From the NCBI GenBank assembly GCA_000231825.2, contig JH720299.1, positions 1,895,620 through 1,959,619 on the forward strand: DNA of 64,000 nucleotides, in the 5' to 3' direction. Shown here one piece after another: positions 13,244-25,200 of the stretch. Origin of the DNA: Tetrahymena elliotti 4EA. Lineage: Eukaryota; Ciliophora; Oligohymenophorea; Hymenostomatida; Tetrahymenidae. Made by a program: the position numbers and the translations under genes. The stretch's first letter is position 1; every line of letters starts with the position of its first letter. A model generated the notes under the pieces. It searched no databases, was not told where the DNA came from, and saw only the letters and a program-made list of their open reading frames with translations.

Positions 13244-14513
13244 TTTTAGATTGACTAAATAAGTTAATTAGTAATTAATCTATAAACTTCATTTTGCATT
13301 TTATAAAAATAAATTAAAATACCGAACTTCAAATTATCATTATCATTCTTTAAAATTGTTAAAATTAATAGAGCAAACTGGCGGACAGTCAGTCAGTCTT
13401 CCTTCACATATTAAAATTTTTTCAAAATAAAATTATATTGTCATTTTTTCATTCATTTTACATTTTTTATCCTTAAATAAAATAATTTAAGTTTATTTTA
13501 TCAACAAATAATTTTATTTTCATTTTTTATATTCATTCTAATTTTGATTGGTAAAAATAACATTCAAAGAACATTTTTTGAAAAATAAAAATGTAAAGAA
13601 TCTTCTTGAAAGTAGTACTTATTACCCAATTCTAACAAACAAATCAAATAGTGTATGTATTTGCACTCATTTATGTATTGATCTCACTATATTGAAACTC
13701 TTATTAATATTTCTATCTGATTAATTTTATCTGTAGAGGGTGGGTCTTTCTATACTGAATTAAATTATTGTTATAGAAAATTCAATAATTCTTATTTTTT
13801 AATTCAGATAAAAATGAGTGATATTTAAGGGTGGCTATGAATTCGAAACCAGAATTGGAAGATACAGAAAATATTAATTATAATATTCTCATATGATTTA
13901 ATAACTTTTTCACATTAATTATCACAAAAATTGTCTACTTTGATAGAGTAGATGAAATTTAAATTGCTAAACATATATTTTTTCCCTGGAGAAGAAATTA
14001 ATTTGAAATGTTCAACTCTCTAAAAATTATCTTTTTTTAGGTAAAATAAATAGCTATTATTAGGTTTTTTTTTATAAAACAAATTTTAAATAGATGGTTC
14101 ATAGATATTTTTAAAATAGGAATATTTGTCTTTTTGATTTTAATAATTTACTAAAAAAATATTAATTTCTATCAATTAATTAATTCAATTAAAATAAATT
14201 TAGATAATTAATTAAGGAAGTAATTTTTTCTTAGTTTTGGTACTTTTTAAAACTAATGAATTGAAATAAATATATAAATATCTATCCATCTATCCATGCA
14301 TCTCTCAAATTTATTATCTTTTATTGATTTAGTTTAGTTATATTTTTAATTAAAATAATTCTTAAAGATAAGTAAGATAGATAGATAGATATGTTCAAAT
14401 TAAAATTCTTCTCAAGATTAATAGATAAAAAAACATAAAATAAATAGGTGAAAATAAAACACAAAAGAAACAAAATGAATGATTGATTACAAATATTATT
14501 TTTTTTTAAATCA
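13244..14513. other. Convergent spacer
   Basis: About 1.27 kb between convergent 3' ends. It has a GC-richer patch with tandem CAGT units near 13378-13402 and ATCC/GATA-type microsatellites near 14280 and 14375. I find no convincing ORF. Confidence 0.45.
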
Positions 14514-15827
14514 TCAATTATCAGTTATTTCATAATCAAGGAGGGTAATTTTAACTTGTCCTTTAGAATAGATATACATACTATACCTGCTTTATCCATC
14601 AAATGCAATTCTTTCTTACATGATATTTTTTGAAGATCTAAGCTTATCAGTGAAGTAGAACTTATTTTTTTTTAAGCAAACATTCAGGGCAACTATTATT
14701 TCATTTGAAGAAGCTTGTGGAAGTGAGAGGTCCTTCCCTTGTAGAACAAAATTGCATTTGTCCTTTTATTATTAACTGAAAAATGTTTTATAGTGAGTCA
14801 AACTATTCTTGTCATCCTTGTTTCCTAGACCTAACTAAACAAATAATTCTTAATTGGTATTTAAACTTTCAATTTTGAAAATGAATTGATAAAACTTGTC
14901 TTAGGCTATTTGTAATGACAATTTAGCAAAACCTTCCTCTTGTTGATTCTGAGATGTTAGAGACTCTGCCTTCTAATCCAGGTTCTCAATTTAGTATTTA
15001 GATTAGCCAATATTATTAAATAAACCTGATTTCTTCTATTAAGCATTATTATTATTATTACTACTACTATTAGAATTGACCTTGGATAAACAAGCGTTAA
15101 CATCTCTTTCAAATGAATCTATATTGCTAATCTTTTTTGAATCAAAAGTTAATTTTTTAGTGTAATTGAAAGTGATCTCATCTAACGTTTTACCAATATC
15201 AGTTGTCCAAAGGTTTAATTTATCATTAAAAATTTTACAAAGTCTATCTAATTCTTTGTTGTTTGCAGTATTTTCCAATCTTGCACTGATATACTGATAC
15301 ATGGCTTCATTTAGAATTTCTTTTTCTTGATTTTGATCAATTATAACTTTAATTTTTGAACAGTCAATAATCTCATGATACTTATCTTTTAAATTTTGAC
15401 CTAGTTATTAGAGGTTTGTGAAGTAATTCTGAGCTCTATCTCTTGCAGCTTATATTTCGAATCTCACATTCTATTCAAATTAGTTGATAAAACTATTCAC
15501 TTTGTTTTCATCTCTCTCCTAATTTGATAAATATTATAAAATTGTATTTCTGCAATTATTTTTAATAGATGCGTCTATTGGCATAAGTAACTCTAATCTA
15601 GGCTCAGCATTTTCAACTGGTTACTATTAATAATTTATTATGTTATAATAAGCAATATTTATTTTATTTCCTTAGTTTCCTTTCTAGCCTTCTTCTTCTG
15701 AGCAGAATTAACAAAAGAATCTAGATTTCCCTTCATAGTTTTTACTAATGTTAACATTCGTAATGTGATTGCTATTACCGATGTCTTGGTGGATTTTACA
15801 CTCCCATTGTCTAATGTTGGATTACAT
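14514..15827 (-). CDS. B-box-like zinc-binding coiled-coil protein
   Basis: A 437-aa single-exon protein, ATG 15827-15825 to TGA 14516-14514. The N-terminus has a C10-x2-H13 pair and a C39-x2-C42 pair, the spacing seen in minimal B-box-type zinc fingers common in ciliate proteins. Residues ~75-230 are charged and alpha-helical, with coiled-coil character, and contain a motif region around DRAQNYF. A short Ser/Asn run follows (~285-295), then a C-terminal domain of mixed strands whose end resembles a beta-rich domain. This layout (B-box, coiled coil, C-terminal domain) recalls TRIM-like proteins lacking a RING, which is inference. An internal Met with an 89-nt intron also gave a phase-consistent model but would discard the Cys/His pairs. 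Confidence 0.75.
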
Positions 15828-16613
15828 TGATTAATAAAGGCTCATTTTTTTTATTTTTATTTTTCTTATTTGTTTTGATTTTGATCTGATATTTATTTGT
15901 TTTTTTGTTTGTTTGCTTTTTTTAATTTTGATAAGATACAAAGAAATTAGAATATTTAAGACAAACCCAAATCAAATAATACTAAACATAGGAAAAATTC
16001 AATAATATCTTGAATTCAATTTAGAATATTTAAAGATTTTTTATATAAGAATTTTGATGATTATTTTTTTTAAATCATGTCATTTTTCTCTGTTGCTAAT
16101 TTCGGAGTATTTTTTTCAAAGTTGGATGGAAATTTTTTAAAAATTGATTTTGACTAGCTTCGAAGATATTTTCACAAATAAAAAAATATAATTTGCCTGA
16201 CATAGAATGTATGAAATTCTCATCATTAAAGAAGTAAGTACTTTGAACATAAAAGCTTATTTAAAATATTTTACCTTTTAACAAAATTTTTTTGAAAGAG
16301 TTCAATCAACTCTGGATTTTCTTTAAAAATTCAGATTTATTTACATTGATTGATATTTATCTAATTTCATTTTAAAATGCAAAACAAAAAAAGTTCTATT
16401 TCTTCAAATATTTTTTTATCAGTCGTAATGCCAATTTCGAAACTTAGTTCAGATTAATTTTTTTATTTCAATAATATTTATCTTAAATACAAACAAACTC
16501 TCTTTTCTTCATATCTACCCTCTTCTTCTTATTGGATAATACCAAAAGCAAAAATCTTTTCTTTTATTATTTTTTAATTGATTATATATTTTGTGTGAAG
16601 AGATCAAAACTAT
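15828..16613. other. AT-rich spacer 5' of the B-box-like gene
   Basis: About 0.8 kb upstream of a minus-strand start, so it should contain that promoter. A pyrimidine-rich patch lies near 16500-16560. I see no supported gene. Confidence 0.4.
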
Positions 16614-17366
16614 TCAACAAGATAGATATATAGAGATAGAGCATTTTAATTGTAATTTGTATTAAAGTAAAATTTATGATTAATTTATAAGATTGCTTGA
16701 ACACTCTGAATAAAGAAGTAAAAAAGAAAATCTAAGAATGAATTTAAAAGAAAAGTGAATGTTTATATACAATGACTACATTTTACTTTTAGTTATATTT
16801 TAATATATTTATTTAAGTAACTTTGATTTAATATTTATTTGATTGATTGGTTGATTGCTATAAAGATTTTATTTAGTTAGATTGATAAAAAAAGTAAGAT
16901 GTATATAACTATCTAAAGCAGGTGTTTGTTTATTCACAAGTTTATTTAATATTTAAATGTTATAAGAAACTACTATTTTATTTGTGGTCTGAATTGAATC
17001 ATTTTTTATTCTTAAATTGATTGATTGATATGTTGTTTGTTTTAATGATTAAAATGTTTTGATATTTTATTATTAGTTGCAATTATATTTTATTAATATT
17101 ATATATTTAAAAACAATTTCAGATTAGAAACTTTGGATATTTGAATTAGAAGAAGAAGAAGATTTTTTAGATCTGCTCATAAACTACTCTTTTTAAGTTA
17201 ATTATTTGTTTGGCTCTGATTTTAATTTCATGTTTTATGTAGCCAGCCACTCAATCATATTCTATCTCATTGATGTTTTATCTTCAATGCAGATTTTCAA
17301 TTTAATTTTTTCAAGTAGCTTTTATTTTAAGAGAGGAATTAATTTATGAATAATCAATAGATCCAT
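16614..17366 (-). CDS. Candidate small gene, unknown
   Basis: An open frame of 251 codons from ATG 17366-17364 (context AAAAATG, typical for the organism) to TGA 16616-16614. The first ~84 codons look coding: mixed composition, a Trp, a Lys-rich helix and a run of Ser after an SRSKK stretch. The remaining ~165 codons are Ile/Asn/Lys/Gln-rich, as expected from translated AT-rich DNA, so either the gene ends earlier through an unseen intron or the ORF is fortuitous. It starts only 79 bp after the MORN gene stop, on the same strand. Another reading frame just after the MORN stop is also briefly coding-like, so a 3' exon of the MORN gene cannot be excluded. Confidence 0.35.
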
Positions 17367-17444
17367 TTTTAATTTAATTTAAATCATCATATGTTTGCTT
17401 ACTTATCTTGGTATGTTTGTTTATTATTATTATTTTTTTCACTA

Positions 17445-19345
17445 TCAAAGCTGCAGCTTTCCTTCATTAACTAATTATTGTATTTCTTCAGCAGATAGCC
17501 ATCTTTCCCTTTTTCCATCAATCCATTCTCCTACTTTTTTTTCTCCATTAATCAATTAGTAAACACCTATTCCATGCTGCTTTCCATTAATCCAAGTACC
17601 TACATATTTTCTTCCATCTTGCCACTTAAATACACCACTTCCATGTTTTTTATCATCTTTATATTCTCCTTCATATGATTTACCATCACTCCATTATATT
17701 TTACCTTTGCCATGCATCATATTTTTTTTCCATTACCCTTCATATTTACGGCCATCTGGCCACAAATATACACCAACGCCGTGGATGTGATTATTTTCAA
17801 ATTAACCTTCATAGATGGATCCATCTGAAAATTTAAGTTTTCCATTACCATTCTTTTTACCATCTACATAATCTCCTTCATACCTAGCACCATCAGTCCA
17901 TTCTTCTATTCCTTTTCCATGCTATATAAAAAAATAATTTAATTGATTTTTTGTAATAAAATAAGAAGGAAGTATCTTTAAATAAATTGCAGTTTTCTTT
18001 CTAAATCCTTATTTTATAAAAATTATTTGGAAATCTGTTTTTCCTATCTTGTAAAATACTCTGTCTTTTTTAAACAAGATTTTTGCTAAAAAAATTACAA
18101 ATTGAAATTTAAAATGAATTTATTAAAAGATTTCTTCAAAGATTAAAATTAATCAGATTTTATAACAATATTAAAGGTTCATAAATATATTCATTCATCT
18201 ATTACTCAAATATGAAAAATAATTGGATTGAATGATTTAGAATTGCTAAGAGATGAATTTATTAATGTATTGACGATGTCATTTTTTTTGGATAGTTATG
18301 AAAGTTGTTTGTTGTAAAAATGAAATGAAAGAATTGTATTTAGTAATATTTAAGCTAATCGGTAATTGTTTTATGTGTTTATTATTTAGGTTGAATGTAA
18401 AACTAATTAACTAATAAATTCTTAATTTTGATTAACATGTGTTAATTAAATAAAAGTTACCTGCTTATCATTCTTCCAATATCCTTCAAAAATAGCTCCA
18501 TTTTTGTGTTTGTAAACACCTTTTCCATTTGCTTTATCGTCATCCCATTCTCCTTCATAAATGTCGCCATCAGCATGAATAAGTTTTCCTTTTCCACAAC
18601 TTTTATTTTACTTCCATTCTCCCTCATATTTGGATCCATCAGGCCAAAGTTACTCGCCGTAGCCATCTTTCATTTTATTAAACCATTCTCCTGTATAAAC
18701 TGCTGCATTTTCCAAAGTGATTGATTCTAACTTGATTCTTTTTCCTATTGATTAATCAAGTGGATCGACTTTTTAAGGTTATTGTATTTCTACTTTCTAT
18801 TCTGATTCTTTAACAGATTAAATGTCTTCTTTAGTTTAAATGTGATTAGTTCCAGCAGCTCCAGGTTCAGTAATTAGTCTTTATGAAATTTTATCTGCAC
18901 CTTCAATATTGTTTTAGTTATTTGTGGGTAATCTTGAAGATTCTATTGCTTTTTGAGACTATCTTTCTTCTGTATTTTCTTATTGTGTAGGAGCTGCTGT
19001 GTCATTTCCATTTCCCTAAAAACTAGCATTTGATTTTTAATGATTTGTATTATTTGGCTATGTTTGAAGTATTTACGACTACTACTATTGCTAAATATTA
19101 TCAATAGATTAAGCTTCTTCATACTTGCTATTATATTGATACTTGCTATTTGATTCATTTTAATTCTAAAATTTAACATTTGTGCTGATTTCTGATTTAT
19201 AATTATCTTCATCTTTAGAATAACCATTCTTTTATTTCAATGATGGGCGAATATTCTCTTTCTATTTTGAAGTCTTTTCTTCAAATCCTTTAATTTCACT
19301 TTCCCTCTCTTTCTAAGCGCAACATGCTGAATTGCATGCACCCAT
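17445..19345 (-). CDS. Doubly acylated MORN-repeat protein
   Basis: A 453-aa protein in two exons, 19345-18461 and 17921-17445, around a 539-nt intron (17922-18460) with phase-0 junctions. The N-terminus MGACNSACC has the Gly2 of an N-myristoylation site plus Cys4, Cys8 and Cys9, suitable for palmitoylation, so the protein is probably anchored to a membrane. Residues ~10-215 are Ser/Asn/Gln-rich and disordered. From ~217 to ~440 there are nine or ten MORN units with the Y-E-G-x-W/Y core and the G-x-G spacing. MORN arrays form elongated beta scaffolds that bind lipids or proteins at the cortex. No kinase domain follows, so this is not a PIP5-kinase. The C-terminus is a short helix. Cortical or ciliary-membrane scaffolding is the likely role (inference). 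Confidence 0.9.
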
Positions 19346-20665
19346 TTTTCTATATTTTAATCACTCTGTCTTCCCTGTTATTAATGATTAATTAAATAAA
19401 TCAATCCTCTTTAACTATCTATGTGTTCTTTGTTTGTTTATTTAATTAATTAGTTAATTATCAAATAGAATTGTTTATTTTTGTTAAGAAGTGTGCTTGC
19501 TTTTTTTTTATAAGCCTGATTTTCATTCTTCAATTTATTTATGAATTCTACATAGATAGGCCTTAAATTTTGATTATTTCACTTTCTTCTTAAAATCTTG
19601 CAGTTAACTCTCATCATTGAGAAAAGCTTTGCAAGCAGATTAAGTTGTTAATGTAGTCGTTGATTTTTCATCGAATTTATAAAATTGCTGTAAAGGCCTA
19701 TGTAAATTTTATGTAGAAAAAGCACCTTTTCTCATTAATAAATGAATGAGCAAAACATTCTTATTATTTATTCTCTCTCTTTTTCTATATCAAGATAGAA
19801 TAATTTCAAGAATCTATTTTTAAATAAAGAAGTATATTTAAATTTGATACTGAATAAACCATGCAAGTATTAATTCAATTCATCTTTAAAAACGATTCTT
19901 AAAAAATTAAATTGAAGTGAAATTATTATTTTAATATGTATTTTTATTGGTAATGAATCATATTAATTATCAAAAAATAAAAAAAAAGAGAGGACTAAAT
20001 TGTATGGATTTACTAAAAATAAAATCAAAAATGACAAGACAATTCTTAAAAATTATCTTTAAAAATATTTATTCTTGCATTTTTAAATTATTAAAAAAAC
20101 AAAGTTAATATTAGAGATAAAATAATATTGGATTTAAATTTATAATAAAATTATTAATAAATACATTTTATCTCAAAGGAAAGAATAAAGGAGGAATATT
20201 TTGAGTTAAAATTAAATGCATTTTTAAAATTGAAGAAAATGATAAAGAGAAATTCATAAATCTAGTTTTTACTTTGAAAATAAAAAAGGATTTAAATAAA
20301 TTTTTCAAAGAGAAGAAAAGAATATATGATAATAACTAATTTTTTATTTCATAAATCATAATGGTTTTTTCTTTAGTAGCAATAGATATTAAGATAAACA
20401 AATGTTTTGAAAGTAACAAATAATTTTTTTAATGAGAAGCAAATATGAAAATCCATAGAAAATTTAAAAAAAGTATTATCAGATCTTATTATCTTTCTTC
20501 TTTTAGTTTTTAACAAAAGTAGCAGGAGAGATGAAAAAGAATTGATTTTTTAATAACAAAGAAGAAGAATTAAACTCAATAAATTTGAAAGTATGTGATA
20601 TAAACTTAGTCTTATATAATATATACATATATATTTGTGTAGAAATATTAAAATATAAAAAAATT
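19346..20665. promoter_or_regulatory. Spacer upstream of the MORN gene
   Basis: About 1.3 kb between same-strand genes; it should hold the MORN promoter and the 3' UTR of the next gene. The first 400 bp are less AT-rich and contain two short coding-like frames on the minus strand (see 19523-19735). The rest is AT-rich with no recognisable feature. Confidence 0.4.
19523..19735 (-). CDS. Candidate 70-aa ORF, unknown
   Basis: ATG 19735-19733 to TGA 19525-19523, 70 codons with TAA read as Gln. Composition is balanced (Phe, His, Pro, Asp, two Cys, Lys-rich C-terminus), unlike neighbouring AT-rich spacer. A second coding-like frame overlaps its 3' end and continues toward the MORN start, so this may be one exon of a small spliced gene or upstream ORFs in the MORN leader. 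No family is recognised. Confidence 0.3.
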
Positions 20666-22037
20666 TCAAGAATGAAGCATATACATTTGACTGTTTACCA
20701 ATCTGTTATTTTAATTGGGCCTAAAGTCATAATTTGAATTATATTATTGGTACTACTAGTTTTGTAAATTTTAATCGACTATGAAGTCTTGGTTTCTATA
20801 TTCAACAAATTCTCCAAACTATTGCTTTTAATATTATTTATTTTTTTGGTACTCGTCCGAAGCATTTATTAGCACAGTTTTTAAATTTTCCCAATTCTTA
20901 AGCTTTGAGTCATCAATTTGTAATCCGATTTCTCTGAGCTCATTTATACTTTCATAAATCTAAATAAATAGTTTTAAAAAAATCAAATTATGTTGAGTGT
21001 TTTTAAATAAAGGTAAGAAAATTTGAATGAAGATAATTTACCTGTCTCTCTTATGTTTTCATTTTATCTTTTAGATCAGTTTCAACACCACAAATTTTTT
21101 ATAGATTGGTATTATTTATTTGGCTATAATTGTAACCACCTCCTAGATTTTCTATAATTTTTTATTTAATTTACTTTAATTCACTACACATTTCAATCAG
21201 ATATTCATATCTTTCTATAAGCTTCACTAGCTCTTCTACTAAGTATTAGACATTATCCACTCTTCTTGAGAAGCCTATGCTTTTGTTTCCAACTATAGAA
21301 CTTTTCATTCTACTTTTGGAAGGACTAGAATATGAAGTCTGCATTTAACTTAAGCCACTTCCATTAGAAACTTAGGATACTAATAGCTTTTATTTAGATA
21401 AAATTTTATGAGGTGATTCGTTACTTGAATACATTTTAGATTTTGACATGGGAGAATAATCATTTTATTGAGATTAATAAATATTATAATTAATTTAGTA
21501 ATTATCATTTTTATAAAAAGTGAAATTATCACTTTATTCTTGCTAACTATCATATGGATTCTTACTATTCTAACTAATTATTATATTTTAGTGTTAAATA
21601 TATAAGAAATCTTAGATTTCTTTATCTTAATTCATTCTTTAGTTGTTATTTCTTTGTTATTTTTGAGGTGAAGAATTCAAATTCATTATTTTATCCTCTA
21701 CATAAACCATACTCTAAGGAGCATTACTTTAATTTCTATTCTTTTATTAAGAATCTGCTCTTTAGCTCTGTTCCTTTGTCTTTTCTCCTTCTAATTTTTT
21801 GATGTCTTAAATACCATTCATCTATTTCAGAGTAGAATCATTTGGCTATGAGATCCTTGCTTCTCCTTGCACTGCACTTAAAAAACTATGCTTTCTATGC
21901 TCATCTTCATTTCCTAAATTACTATGAGTATTATTCTAAATCTTAGGGTTTGAAATAGAATTATTTCTACTCTGTCGAGCTGGATTATATTTCTAATTTT
22001 ATAAATAATTATTTTTATACTTTTGCCAACCTACCAT
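20666..22037 (-). CDS. Gln/Asn-rich protein with a short coiled coil, unknown
   Basis: A 429-aa protein in two exons, 22037-21042 and 20959-20666, with an 82-nt intron (20960-21041) and phase-0 junctions. The first ~250 residues are low-complexity, rich in Asn, Ser, Gln and Tyr, with basic patches and several SPSK/SP sites. Residues ~255-360 form the only clearly ordered part: a helical, probably coiled-coil segment rich in Glu and Lys that spans the intron. The tail is Gln/Tyr-rich. The start is the first ATG of the frame; an upstream ATG 7 bp away is out of frame. It lies 177 bp downstream of the LRR gene on the same strand. I recognise no family. Confidence 0.75.
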
Positions 22038-22213
22038 AAATAATCATTAATTTTCCAAATAAATTTTCAATTAATTCTCAATTAATCAGATATTTAATAT
22101 TAATAAAAAAGTATTAAATGAAAAAAAAGCAATTTCAAAATATGGTATCTTATTACAGTATGTTTTATTTGACAAAAAGATTGTAGAATAAAATTTTAAT
22201 TTATTTTAGTAAA

Positions 22214-25200
22214 TCACAAACTTAAAAAATTTTTAATTGGAAGGAAATTACATAATATATTAAAAAATTTTAAGTTCAATTTATAAATATTTGAGAATGA
22301 AAAATGTTGGATTAATTAGTTGAAAACAGTAAAATATATGAATAAAATTAAAATTACTGTCGAGTATTTATTAATGTTTTATCCAGCACTCTAGAATTCT
22401 ATGTTATTTTCTGTAGGAATAGAAGTAGTTGTGTATAAAGATTTGGGAGCCTATAATTGATTGTTAATTGGATTAAAATCATTTATTGTACTTCCAATAA
22501 TCACACTGCTTGGAGCATTTTTTTGGTACAGAGTGTTATAATTATTGTTCATTCTCACTCTTTGCTATTATTGATTTTCCTATAAAGTATAATACTTTGG
22601 TTAAATGAAAATGAAAATTTTTAAAGTAATTAATTACTTGAGGGTTGAAATCTAAAATTTAATCTGATGTTCTTTGCTATTGCTATTGCTATTATTAAAT
22701 TGGTTCTTAATTTTAATAATTCTGCTTAGATTATTGCTTTATTGATTCTCTCTCAACTTACTCTTCTAAACCCTAAATCTTTTCTTTGAGTGCATTTAGA
22801 CTAAGAACTACTTTTTGGCTGTTTAGAGACTGCTACCTCTCAGTGTTTTCTAATACACCTGAAGAAATAGGGAAAGGTCTTGGAATGTGATTATTACTGA
22901 TACTGTATTGATTTTATGCTAATTCAGCTTTTGAATTCAATTAAATTTGATTAAAATCGTTGTTAGTTCCTAGTAAACTTAATGTATTTTAAGTTCTCTT
23001 TTTTTCTGAAACTTGATTTAGCTAATTATTATTTTCTATATTGAGATATTGTTCACTTGGTAAATTTATTAACTTATTAAAATTATGATCATTATTATTG
23101 TTTGCCTTTTTCACTTTTTGGCTCAAGTCATCTTAAATTTAAGAAGCATGATATTTTTCGCTAATTTACTCTTTACTTTTTAAATTTGAGAATTCTTATT
23201 AGTTTGATTTATGTATCTATGGTTCCAAAGAAATCTTTTGTTTTATCTCTTCAACAAGAAAAGTTTATCTTTCAAATAAATCTTTTATATGGCTTTCTGT
23301 TTTATTCAAAATTTTTTATCAAATTTAGATTAAATATTAAATATAAAATATTTATATAAACAAAAAAAAAGTAAAATTGAATCAATAAAAAAAATAGTTT
23401 ACCTATTTGATGTATTTCCTTAATATATTCTTCTATATAAACTGAGGCTTGATTTTTGTTTTGATTTTCTAAAGAAGTAGTTGAAGTAGCATTTTACTTA
23501 AAGCTATTTTGTTATAAATATTCTAAATTATTATCATATTGGTTATTATATTTATCAGACTTCAATTGAGAATTTAATCCAAATGTCATATCATCTTTCT
23601 TTAAACTTCTCTGAAGTTCTGTATTAGACTGTCTGAAATCTTATTTACTTAAGTTTTCTTCTATATTTTCTTAAGTTTGTTGTTTATTTTAAATTTTGTC
23701 AGAATTTTATAAGAAAGATGGTATATTTTGTTGTGAGTCTCTTAATTTTTACTAACTTATTTTCTTACTGCTTTAAGGTAAGCTCTAAATGTTATCTTGA
23801 GAATTCACAAAAGTTTTAGAATTCACATTTAAAACAGGATATTATTATGCACTTAAAGTTTCTTTTGAATGCGAGAGACTTACTTGGTTACCTGAAATTA
23901 TTGGTTATTCAATGACTCCCTGCTACACTTAATCTGCTTAATAAGAAATGTCATGGTCTTTTAAACTTTGCTCAACTACAGGCATCTATGGATCTTCTTA
24001 GTTGTTGGCAGCTCCCAGAGATGAATTTAATTAAGCAATCCTTATTTCAAAATCTTTTAAAATGTTTTCTTATTGTTGATGTGAACTTGAAGTAACCATA
24101 GATGGTTCGATTAAGATCTATGCTTTGAAATTGTTTTTTTGCTGCAAATTTTAAATGCTGTTATAGAATTTTTTTGAGAAAAAATTTCCAAGTAAAGATA
24201 GCTTTTAGAACCTAAATTAATTTGCCCAAGCACCATTAATAATAATATTTGCTCCGATGTCTGTTAAATCATTAAAACTGAGATTTAAGCTTTCAAGATG
24301 CTATGAATTTTTTATGTAATAAGAAATAGTCTCTGCAACTGAATCATTTAAATGCTGATTGCATAAAGAAAGGCTTACTAATTTTGGTTAAAACGAAGAA
24401 AGATCATAAAAAAATTCTCCTATATTATTTGCCTAAATATTTGTTATTGAGTCCAAAGTAACCTCTTCAATTAAGCCAGAATTTTAGGTTTATTTTAAAT
24501 GTTAAATTAATATTGGAAAAACTTGAAAGGATAGTTTATTATCTGAAAGCACTATATGTTAGAATATTTAATAGTAATCTTTCTAAAACTTGAGCATTAA
24601 TAAAAACCCATTATCATCAATTAAGTTTTTAGAAAAATCTATTCTGATAGGTTTATTACTATATTTTAAGTATTCTAATAAGCTTTTTACCTAATTTGTT
24701 GTTAAATTTAAACTAGTCAACTATAAATTTCTGACATTATTATTATCACTTATTATCTCACCTATCTTTATAATAATTAAACTTGAATCATAGTCAGACT
24801 CACTATTTCTGTATTAAATTGATTGTTAACTATTTCGTACTTCCTCTTGTTCTTAATTTTAATGATAATTCTAGAGTTACACATAATTAATTAAATCACA
24901 GTTAGTAATTGTTAAACTTTCAATGCTAGGAACATATTTTGTGATAAGCTAAATTATCTCAATCTCATTAATCCCTATATTTGTCTAATTCACAATAACA
25001 CTCCTTAAAGGCTCTTTCTGTTTACAGCCTATTAAAATTAATATTATTTTTTTCTTAAATAAATAAATTTCTTTTTTAAATAATATTTATTGAATTTATT
25101 CCACATGGAATCAATCATTTTCATCAAAAAAAGTTGGTAAAAAATTTTTGATTTAAGTTGTTTTGAAAGTTGAAAAAATAGATAAATTTTTGTAAATTGA

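Noticed and set aside
15624..15712. An 89-nt intron in the B-box-like gene with a start at 15736 or 15757
   Set aside because: The uninterrupted frame from 15827 is open and carries the Cys/His pairs.
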